From NCBI GenBank assembly GCA_031264645.1, contig JAISDR010000174.1:1-8675 (forward strand): a DNA stretch of 8,675 nt, in the 5' to 3' direction. The first letter of the stretch is position 1. Each line of letters begins with the position of its first letter. This document shows, piece after piece, positions 1 to 5,797 of this stretch. A program made the position numbers and the translations under genes. This DNA is from Prevotellaceae bacterium (GTDB taxonomy: Bacteria > Bacteroidota > Bacteroidia > Bacteroidales > UBA932). Below the pieces are notes generated by a model. That model saw only the letters and a program-made list of their open reading frames with translations, did no database searches and was not told the origin of the DNA.

Positions 1-1065
1 GGCGCACAGACAGCCTACAGCGTCGCGGTGAATAATGTCGGCAATCAGCCCACAGGCGACTTGACCCTTACGCTCAGCGGCGCCAGCAAGGGCGATTTCA
101 CTCTGTCGAAAACAGCTATAGCCAGTCTTGCAGCAAATGGAAGCGATAACTTTACCGTCGTTCCGAAAACGGGACTTTCTGTAGGAATATACGCTGCAAC
201 TGTAACAGTAAGCGGAGCTAACGGCATATCGGCAAGTTTCGACCTGAGTTTCACGGTGAGCAGGGCAAGTCAAACTGCTCCCGCCGCTCCGACGCTTGCA
301 GGCAAAACCGGAGTAAGCGTTACCCTGAATACAATTACCGGCGCGGAATATCGCAACGGCGCAGGCGGCTCGTGGCAGGATTCGCCGGCATTCGACGGTC
401 TCACGCCGGAGACTGCTTACACTTTCTATGCGAGGATGAAGGGCGGCGACACGCACGAGCCAAGTCCGGCAAGCGCGGCTCTTGCTGTTACCACCGATCC
501 GCGACCGAATTACGGCATTTCGCTGAATCCTTCGGGCAGTCATGATTTCGCAGGCGCGGTTTACGGATACGGCGAACAGACAGCCTACAGCGTCGCGGTG
601 AATAATGTCGGCAATCAGTCCACAGGCGACTTGACTGTTGCGCTAAGCGGCGCCAGCTCCGGCGATTTCACTCTGTCGAAAACAGGCATAGCCAATCTTG
701 CTGCAAACGGACGCGATAACTTCACCGTCGTTCCGAAAACGGGACTTTCCGCCGGAACGCACCTTGCAGGCGTAACAGTAAGCGGAGCTAACGGCATATC
801 GGCAAGTTTCGACCTGAGTTTCACGGTGAGCAAGGCAAGTCAAAACGCTCCCGCCGCTCCGACGCTTGCAGGTAAAACCGGAGTAAGCGTTACCTTGAAT
901 GTTATCGAAGGAGCGGAATATCGCAGCGGCACAGGCGTCTGGCAGGATTCGCCAAGATTCGGCAGTCTCAATCCGAATACGGAGTACATTTTCTATGCGA
1001 GAATGAAGGAAACCGGCACGCATGAGGCAAGTCCGGCAAGCGAAGGACTTCCCGTCAGTACACCC
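1..1065 (+). repeat. Tandem 570-bp coding repeat (two visible copies)
   Basis: The sequence from base 1 onward aligns with the sequence from 571 onward at an offset of exactly 570 bp (190 codons). A codon-sized 3-bp deletion falls in the second copy near 945. Some blocks are identical at DNA level: 6-48 matches 576-618 and 202-262 matches 772-832. The blocks between them differ at both silent and replacement sites. This points to recent duplication or gene conversion within a repeat array that probably continues upstream of the window. Copy number could change by unequal recombination while keeping the reading frame. Confidence 0.9.
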
Positions 1066-1818
1066 GACGCTGACGCCGAACTCCTCGGACTTCTTGTCAA
1101 CGGAAATACGGTGTCCATAGAAAACGGCGAATCGGAGTATATGGCCGGATGCGACGAGATTTCGGTAAGTCTCGAAATCCTTTCTTCCGGTTACGTGAGT
1201 GTAAACGAAGTCGAATACGACGGTCGGGATATTCCTCTGACCGGCAATCTGACCGTGATAAATATCCGCATCACGTCCGGCGACGGCGAGAAAGTATACA
1301 CTCACAGGCTGAAAGTAACAAAATCGCTTGACGCCGGCATGGTACTTTTCCAGAGATGGGATAATGTGATATCCATAATTCGCAATCCTCAGAATAACGG
1401 GAATATCAGCGATATCGAGGGTGTGCGCTGGTACAGGGACGGCTACGGAGAGGCGGTCGGCTCGGACTGGTTTATCCGTATAGCGGGCGAGGTGGAGGAG
1501 TACCGCGCTGAAATCAGTATTGCCGGCAGCTGGCATAAGGTATGCGGAGTTCCGCGAACAAGGAATGAGACGAAGGTAAGCGCATATCCGAATCCGGTGT
1601 CTGTCGGCGACAATCTGACTCTGCTGATACCGGAGGATTTGAGGGGCGGATACGTTAATGTCATCAGCATTTCCGGCTCGACGGTGAAACGGAAATTGCC
1701 TGTACCCGACAAGCTTAATACGATAAGCGTCGCGGACTGGTCGCCGGGCGTTTACCTGCTGAACGTCGTCGGCGCTAACGGAAACAGTGAAACAGTAAAA
1801 ATAATAGTAAATAATTAG
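1..1818 (+). CDS. Modular surface protein with T9SS C-terminal sorting domain (5' end outside the window)
   Basis: The frame is open from base 1 and the first residues match the interior of a repeat, so the gene begins upstream; the GTG at 28 is not a real start. The visible 605 residues hold two copies of a ~190-residue unit. Each unit has an Ig-like part (motifs VNNVGNQ, GDFTLSKT, FTVVPKTGLS) followed by an Fn3-like part (motifs APAAPTLAGKTG, YRxG, FYARMK). A cadherin-like beta-sandwich domain follows at about 357-443. A linker domain at about 446-515 (VLFQRWDNV, then VRWYRDG) is of a type I associate with these surface proteins. The C-terminus, about 527-605, has the T9SS type A sorting pattern: AYPNPV, then GVYLLNV and a final KIIV strand. 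The protein is therefore probably exported by Sec, moved across the outer membrane by T9SS and anchored or released there. The binding partner or enzymatic role, if any, lies in the missing N-terminal part. A barrel gene follows after 4 bases. Confidence 0.88.
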   Translation, partial: GAQTAYSVAVNNVGNQPTGDLTLTLSGASKGDFTLSKTAIASLAANGSDNFTVVPKTGLSVGIYAATVTVSGANGISASFDLSFTVSRASQTAPAAPTLAGKTGVSVTLNTITGAEYRNGAGGSWQDSPAFDGLTPETAYTFYARMKGGDTHEPSPASAALAVTTDPRPNYGISLNPSGSHDFAGAVYGYGEQTAYSVAVNNVGNQSTGDLTVALSGASSGDFTLSKTGIANLAANGRDNFTVVPKTGLSAGTHLAGVTVSGANGISASFDLSFTVSKASQNAPAAPTLAGKTGVSVTLNVIEGAEYRSGTGVWQDSPRFGSLNPNTEYIFYARMKETGTHEASPASEGLPVSTPDADAELLGLLVNGNTVSIENGESEYMAGCDEISVSLEILSSGYVSVNEVEYDGRDIPLTGNLTVINIRITSGDGEKVYTHRLKVTKSLDAGMVLFQRWDNVISIIRNPQNNGNISDIEGVRWYRDGYGEAVGSDWFIRIAGEVEEYRAEISIAGSWHKVCGVPRTRNETKVSAYPNPVSVGDNLTLLIPEDLRGGYVNVISISGSTVKRKLPVPDKLNTISVADWSPGVYLLNVVGANGNSETVKIIVNN

Positions 1819-1822
1819 AACA

Positions 1823-2680
1823 ATGAATAAAATACATATATTTATAGCTGTAATAATGATTTGCACATCAGCGGCAAATGTCGCGACAGCGCAAAAGAAA
1901 CGGTATCCTGTACACGAACTGTCCGTATCTTTATCGGGCGGACAGTCGAACCTGCTGTACAAACTCGACGGAAGCTCGCACAGCGGGGGATTCGGCGGAG
2001 GTGTCGACCTCGGATATACGTACAATATCAAAAGGCTGTTCGGAATAGTTACGGGCTTCGGTATTTCCATGTATAACAGCAAACTGAGCATGAACGAATA
2101 CGCGGAAGAATACAATAATGTCGACGAAGCGGGCGACGAGTTTACGTTCAACTATTCTATCTCCGGATATAACGAAAAGCAGTCGGTTATAATGTTTTCC
2201 ATTCCCGTGCTGATGAAGTATTCCGTACAGCTTGGCGAAAAGGCGGATACAAAGTACTATGTCGCCGGAGGGATAAAGCTGGGTATCCCCGTCAGCGCCA
2301 GAGCGTCAATAAATGCGCAGACGGTTACAACATCCGGATACTACACATTCGAGGACGGAACGTATACGGACTTGCCGGAGTACGGCTTCGTAAACGGACA
2401 CGCCGGCGAACAGTCTGACCATAATATCAAACTCAATGTGGCAACGATGGTCGCGCTGGAAACGGGTATACGCATCCGGGCAGGCTACCAGAAACATTTG
2501 ATGGCAGGCATATACCTCGATTACAGCCTTAACAACATGCAAAAGGTCAAAAACAGACACGTGCTCGAATATCAGTCCTCGCACCCTTCACTGTTCCTGT
2601 ATAACAGCGTCATCAATACCGAAAAACTCAACAGGGTAAACCTGCTTGGCTTCGGATTGAAGGTCGGACTGAATTTCTGA
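1823..2680 (+). CDS. Outer-membrane beta-barrel protein (porin-like/PorT-like family)
   Basis: The product is 285 residues. It has an N-terminal Sec signal peptide (MNKIHIF, a hydrophobic core, cleavage probably after VATA-Q near residue 24). The mature part is rich in alternating beta strands and glycines (HELSVSLSGGQ, GGGVDLGYTYN, IVTGFGISMY, AGIYLDYSL) and ends in a strand with a terminal Phe (LGFGLKVGLNF), a typical outer-membrane barrel C-terminus. The ATG at 1823 lies 4 bases after the upstream stop, which implies translational coupling with the T9SS surface protein. In Flavobacterium, SprB-type T9SS cargo is paired with a SprF/PorP barrel. The arrangement here is reminiscent, but I see no specific PorP/SprF signature, so a generic PF13568-type barrel is the safer call. 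The role could be cargo attachment, but that is inference. Confidence 0.82.
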   Translation: MNKIHIFIAVIMICTSAANVATAQKKRYPVHELSVSLSGGQSNLLYKLDGSSHSGGFGGGVDLGYTYNIKRLFGIVTGFGISMYNSKLSMNEYAEEYNNVDEAGDEFTFNYSISGYNEKQSVIMFSIPVLMKYSVQLGEKADTKYYVAGGIKLGIPVSARASINAQTVTTSGYYTFEDGTYTDLPEYGFVNGHAGEQSDHNIKLNVATMVALETGIRIRAGYQKHLMAGIYLDYSLNNMQKVKNRHVLEYQSSHPSLFLYNSVINTEKLNRVNLLGFGLKVGLNF

Positions 2681-2713
2681 GATGGAATGAGGGAGTTATT
2701 TTTCTATGAATGT

Positions 2714-2758
2714 AACATTTTAATCCCCCTACCCAAAAGGTGGGGGATTAAAAATGTT
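2714..2758. repeat. Long inverted repeat, possible bidirectional transcription terminator
   Basis: The left arm (2714-2733) and right arm (2739-2758) pair over 19 bp. The stem contains a CCCCC/GGGGG core and has two single-base bulges, at 2730 and 2754; the loop is CAAAA. It sits 33 bases after the barrel gene stop, between convergent genes, where a terminator would be expected. It is not a textbook intrinsic terminator: the T tract lies on the 5' arm and the A tract on the 3' arm in both orientations, so no unpaired U run directly follows the stem. A mobile or REP-like hairpin is an equal alternative. Confidence 0.6.
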
Positions 2759-2795
2759 TTAAAAATGATTGCTTTTGATTTAAAGTTCCGTATCT

Positions 2796-2998
2796 CAATT
2801 CCCCGTCAGGGATGAATATCAGTAGAAACAAGGCAATAGACACAGCACAACTCCGTCAGGAGTTGCACGGGATGAATCTGAGCGGGATCGTCACCGAAAG
2901 AAATAATTCCGGTATTTATTATCGCGTGCAAGCCTTAAAAGGCTTGTGCCGGGAGGTAGATGGTTTTTCTATTGATATTCATTCCCTCCGGGAAATTG
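2796..2998. repeat. ~203-bp non-coding element with 33-bp terminal inverted repeats and internal hairpins
   Basis: The segment 2796-2828 matches the reverse complement of 2966-2998 at 27 of 33 positions, including TGAATATCA(G/A)TAGAAA. Each end carries a small hairpin: TCCC-CGTCA-GGGA at 2800-2812 and TTCCC-TCC-GGGAA at 2982-2994. Two stronger hairpins lie inside: CAACTCC-GTCA-GGAGTTG at 2848-2865 and CAAGCCTT-AA-AAGGCTTG at 2929-2946. Each is followed by a degenerate GC-rich tail (GCACGGGATGAAT, and on the other strand GCACGCGATAATAAATACCGG). The layout is a set of hairpin-plus-tail modules arranged head to head, like a REP/BIME-type or MITE-like dispersed repeat. I recall similar hairpin repeats from Bacteroidota intergenic regions but cannot give a family name. 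A 66-codon open frame at 2812-3012 runs through it and is probably an artefact of the repeat. Confidence 0.75.
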
Positions 2999-3045
2999 AA
3001 ATGAGGAATTAGAGAAGTAGATACTGATTCAGACAACAAGAGACG

Positions 3046-3114
3046 CTTTTATCGGACGATAAGAGATATTCTTATCGGGTGATAAGAGATGTTCTTATCG
3101 CCAGATAAGGGAAA
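3046..3114. repeat. Three tandem 23-bp units, each with a TTATC/GATAA dyad
   Basis: Units run 3046-3068, 3069-3091 and 3092-3114. Each contains a palindrome: TTATCG-GA-CGATAA (3049-3062), CTTATC-GGGT-GATAAG (3071-3086) and CTTATC-GCCA-GATAAG (3094-3109). The inner 2-4 bases vary while the arms are kept, so the symmetry rather than the exact sequence seems to be conserved. The array lies 31 bases past the 3' end of the polyferredoxin gene (read on the - strand). It could be a protein-binding array, a set of transcript hairpins acting as terminator or stabiliser, or a simple dispersed repeat. Confidence 0.8.
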
Positions 3115-3145
3115 AGATAAAAACTAAGAGATTAGTTCTTAACTC

Positions 3146-4717
3146 TTAAAATCCGAATCCTTCTATTTCTTTTTCTTCCTTTTCCTGTTCCTCGAACGGT
3201 TTTGCCTGTCCCTGCACTGCGTGACCCTCGACATGGATTGCGCGGAAAGGGCGCACGGGGCAAATAAATTCGCATCCGCCGCATCCTACGCATATTTCGA
3301 CATTTATCTGGGGAATCGTCAGACTGTCTTTATATGGAACCATTGTAACAGCCTGTGTGGGGCAATGTTCCGAACATGCGCCGCAATTTGTCTCTTCGGT
3401 TTGCACTATGCATATTTCGCGGGAAAACACCACATGACCGCCCTGGTTCAGATGTTTTTCGTCTTTGGTAAGCTGTTTGATAGCGCCATTGGGACATACC
3501 TCCGAACAGACAGTACAGTCGAAATTACAAAAGCCCTTTTCGAAATACATTGTTGGCTGCATCATTCCGGCGAGACCGTATTCCAGAAAAGCGGGTTTCA
3601 AGACCCGCGAAGGACATTTGCTGATGCACAGGTGGCATGAAGTACAGTGTTTCAGCATATTTTTAGTATCTATCGAACCCGGAGGCAAAATCGGATGCTG
3701 ACGCTCATAACTCTCCTTGCCGTCGTTTCCCGTCAGGCTGTTTACCCTGTCTTCGATTATAGCCGCCGGAACAACGACCGCTGTAACTATACCGGTCGTC
3801 AAAAACCGGCGTTTGCTTTCATCTACAGACTTGCCTGCAACTGCATTATCCACATTCCTTTCCGAAGCCTCATTGTTAACTGTTAACTGTTTATTGTTAT
3901 TTGACGAAAAGTGCAGAGCGTTTCGCCGGCAGGCGTTCAAACAGTTGAAGCAATCTACACAGCGGCTGTTATCTACGGTTTTTTGCTTGCTGCTGATACA
4001 CGCAGCCTTACACTTCATTTCACACGCCCCGCAACTGTTGCATTTGCTTTTGTCTATCCTGATCCTGAAAATGGAAAACCTGCTCAAAAAACCCAGAACA
4101 GTACCTACCGGACAAATCGTATTGCAGTACGTACGCCCGTGTTTCCAAGCCAGATAGCCGACAATGCCCAGCGTCAGTATCGCTACTGCAAAAGCGAATA
4201 CGCTCATTATGAATATATCCATCCTGTAGAAGGTATAATTTCCGAATCTGGTGAAAATCATTTCCAGAACGTTGTTGCCTGCCAGATATATCGGACGGAA
4301 AATGTTCGAAACTATCCGTCCATAAGCGCTGTAAGGATCAATAAGACCCACTATCAGTGGGAATCTCAGTAAAATAATCAAAGTCGCCGCGAGCATTGAA
4401 GTCCGCAAAACGTTTTTGGCTTTGCTGAATTTGTACCGTTTTTTCTTTTTTGCAGTTCGTTTTGATATCCACGCTATTATGTCCTGATATATACCCATGG
4501 GACATATTGAGGAGCAGTACGCCCTGCCGAACAGCAATGTCAAGGCAATCAGTATAATCAGTATAATAAGGGAAGAAGCCATAATTGCCGGGACAAACTG
4601 TATTTTTACCAGCAGATTAAGCGTTTTCCCTGACGTTAAATCCGTAAAATCAAGGAAATAGAATGTTATTAGCGAAAACAGCGCTATTGATGCGACCACT
4701 CTTGTTTTTTTCAACAT
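3146..4717 (-). CDS. NapH-NapG-like membrane polyferredoxin (six predicted [4Fe-4S] clusters)
   Basis: The product is 523 residues. The N-terminal half resembles NapH/NosR/YccM-type quinol-oxidising membrane ferredoxins. It has transmembrane segments at about 7-23, 42-63, 107-126 and 166-190. Two CX3CP motifs follow helices 2 and 4 (C68-C72-P and C198-C202-P). Two clusters come next: C226/C229/C232/C236 and C253/C256/C259/C263. At 302-322 there is a twin-arginine-like motif (KRRFLTTG) with a hydrophobic stretch, as at the start of NapG. After it come four more Cys sets: 358/361/364/368, 397/401/404/408, 436/445/448/452 and 476/479/482/486. The layout is that of a NapH fused to a NapG-like ferredoxin. 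Its likely role is to pass electrons from the quinone pool across the inner membrane to an envelope acceptor. No nitrate reductase genes are visible, so the acceptor is unknown; the DUF362 protein encoded just upstream is a candidate partner. The tail after residue 505 is rich in Glu and Lys. Confidence 0.88.
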   Translation of the reverse strand: MLKKTRVVASIALFSLITFYFLDFTDLTSGKTLNLLVKIQFVPAIMASSLIILIILIALTLLFGRAYCSSICPMGIYQDIIAWISKRTAKKKKRYKFSKAKNVLRTSMLAATLIILLRFPLIVGLIDPYSAYGRIVSNIFRPIYLAGNNVLEMIFTRFGNYTFYRMDIFIMSVFAFAVAILTLGIVGYLAWKHGRTYCNTICPVGTVLGFLSRFSIFRIRIDKSKCNSCGACEMKCKAACISSKQKTVDNSRCVDCFNCLNACRRNALHFSSNNNKQLTVNNEASERNVDNAVAGKSVDESKRRFLTTGIVTAVVVPAAIIEDRVNSLTGNDGKESYERQHPILPPGSIDTKNMLKHCTSCHLCISKCPSRVLKPAFLEYGLAGMMQPTMYFEKGFCNFDCTVCSEVCPNGAIKQLTKDEKHLNQGGHVVFSREICIVQTEETNCGACSEHCPTQAVTMVPYKDSLTIPQINVEICVGCGGCEFICPVRPFRAIHVEGHAVQGQAKPFEEQEKEEKEIEGFGF

Positions 4718-4754
4718 ACCCGTAAATTTCTATGCACTTTATAAATCATGTAAA

Positions 4755-4782
4755 GGACAACCCTTTTCGAAAAGGGTTATCC
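4755..4782. promoter_or_regulatory. Perfect 20-bp palindrome between the DUF362 and polyferredoxin genes
   Basis: Bases 4759-4778 read AACCCTTTTCGAAAAGGGTT on both strands. The symmetry extends by GGA/TCC (4755-4757 with 4780-4782) across one C/A mismatch. It lies in the 115-bp gap upstream of the polyferredoxin gene (38 bases from the ATG at its nearest end). On the - strand no clean U tract follows, so an intrinsic terminator is not well supported. A regulator-binding site, an attenuating or processing hairpin, or a small dispersed repeat are all possible. The rest of the gap shows no promoter that I can defend. Confidence 0.55.
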
Positions 4783-4821
4783 CAAACATTTTAAACTATT
4801 ATTGACTGTTTTTTATTTGTA

Positions 4822-4836
4822 CTAATACAGTATTAG
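4822..4836. promoter_or_regulatory. Short dyad overlapping the DUF362 stop codon
   Basis: CTAATAC-A-GTATTAG is a 7+1+7 inverted repeat that includes the TAA stop of the DUF362 gene (4833-4835). With a single-base centre it cannot form a normal RNA hairpin, so if functional it would be a DNA operator. It is short and AT-rich, so chance is a real alternative. Confidence 0.25.
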
Positions 4837-5762
4837 CCTATCTTTATTCTCTTGATATTCAGTTTATCCAAATCCATTGTTCCTACTCCCAGCGTTTGAC
4901 CGTTGGCGAGGTGTCCAACCCGTTCAAGAGGCATTGCCTTAATCTGTCCGAAGAATTTGGCGGCGGCAGTATCCACGGCTACTATGTCCTTCGAAACAAA
5001 AAGACTTCTGGTATCGACAACATCGGAGGTAGAGCGTCCCTGAGGTCCATTGGATTTCATTGTACGGTAAGCATCTACGATATTCAGCGCCGGCTTTTTA
5101 TCCATCGTGCATATATCGGCGATGCACTGCTGGAGGTCGGTACTGTGGAATATGCGCCTGTCCCAGACGATTCCCATGTAGTTTTTCATGGAAATGGACA
5201 GGTTTGCGCCGCCGTGATGCTTGAGTACGGGAACGTTAATCCACGCGTCGCAGTCAAGTATGGCTTCGTGTATCTTTGCTGTTTTAAGCTTTTTAGCATC
5301 AGGCAGTTTGACTTCCCTGTAGTATGATTCTTCGTGAGCCGGCACCACTTTAGCGCCTTCCGCCTTTGCCGCAGCTTCGATACCGCTGTTTTTGTAGCAC
5401 TTAATCCAGTCGTCGCAGGTGTGGTCAAACACCGTTACTTCCTTTGCTCCAGCCTGAAAGCACTGACGTACAATCTCTGCAATCAGTTTGGGATTGGTAT
5501 TCCCGGCAAGTTCGGGCGATTTGTCCCATCCGATATTGGGTTTCACCACCACTTTCCAGCCCTTTTTGACGAACTTGGATATGCCCCCAAATTCCTCAAT
5601 TGCCTGTTTAAACATTTCATCCGGTTCGCCGCCCATAACAGCAACCATATCAACAGGTTTTCCATCCTGCGACTGAGCCATCAAATCCATTCCGCCTTTC
5701 GACTTGAACGTGATAGCCGCTCCCGTAAGAGCTATCGTTTTTAAAAACTGTTTTCTGTTCAT
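4833..5762 (-). CDS. DUF362 domain protein with export signal
   Basis: The product is 309 residues. The N-terminus (NRKQFLKT followed by IALTGAAITF) resembles a Tat signal with RK in place of RR; a Sec-type signal is also possible. The rest is a DUF362 domain. Recognisable family segments are VVVKPNIGWD (71-80), the glycine-rich AGAKEVTVFDHT (104-115), INVPVLKHHGG followed by SMKNYMGI (175-198), and DIVAVDTAAAKFFG (259-272). The fold has no assigned reaction that I can name with confidence. DUF362 proteins often carry or sit next to ferredoxin modules; this one has only scattered Cys (101, 116, 122, 171, 213, 218) and no ferredoxin CX2CX2CX3C set, and the next gene supplies a polyferredoxin. 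It lies 35 bases after the TonB receptor gene. A periplasmic redox or cofactor-handling role fits the context but is inferred. Confidence 0.88.
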   Translation of the reverse strand: MNRKQFLKTIALTGAAITFKSKGGMDLMAQSQDGKPVDMVAVMGGEPDEMFKQAIEEFGGISKFVKKGWKVVVKPNIGWDKSPELAGNTNPKLIAEIVRQCFQAGAKEVTVFDHTCDDWIKCYKNSGIEAAAKAEGAKVVPAHEESYYREVKLPDAKKLKTAKIHEAILDCDAWINVPVLKHHGGANLSISMKNYMGIVWDRRIFHSTDLQQCIADICTMDKKPALNIVDAYRTMKSNGPQGRSTSDVVDTRSLFVSKDIVAVDTAAAKFFGQIKAMPLERVGHLANGQTLGVGTMDLDKLNIKRIKIG

Positions 5763-5797
5763 GATAAATTTCTATTTAAATTATTTATAATCAATCA

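Noticed and set aside
28..30. GTG as the true start of the first gene
   Set aside because: The frame is open upstream to base 1, and the residues before the GTG match the second repeat copy at 571-597, so the GTG is internal.
643..2151. 502-codon open frame on the - strand
   Set aside because: It is antisense to two well-supported + strand genes, crosses their boundary, and its translation shows no family motif. The opposite strand gives clear Fn3-like, T9SS and beta-barrel features.
2812..3012. 66-codon + strand open frame, a possible small protein
   Set aside because: It lies almost wholly within the inverted-repeat element, its codons spell out the hairpin modules, and it shows no domain, signal or ribosome binding site. 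It is best read as repeat sequence that happens to be open.
3046..3114. CRISPR array
   Set aside because: The units are directly adjacent without spacers of constant length, there are only three, and no cas gene is present.
3221..4372. Several + strand open frames within the polyferredoxin gene
   Set aside because: They are antisense to a gene with six intact Cys cluster motifs and four membrane segments, and their translations look like reversed Cys-rich coding sequence.
3146..4717. Genuine periplasmic nitrate reductase component (napH/napG)
   Set aside because: No napA, napB, napC or napD is visible, and related NapH/NosR-type ferredoxins serve many acceptors, so the gene symbol would overstate the evidence.
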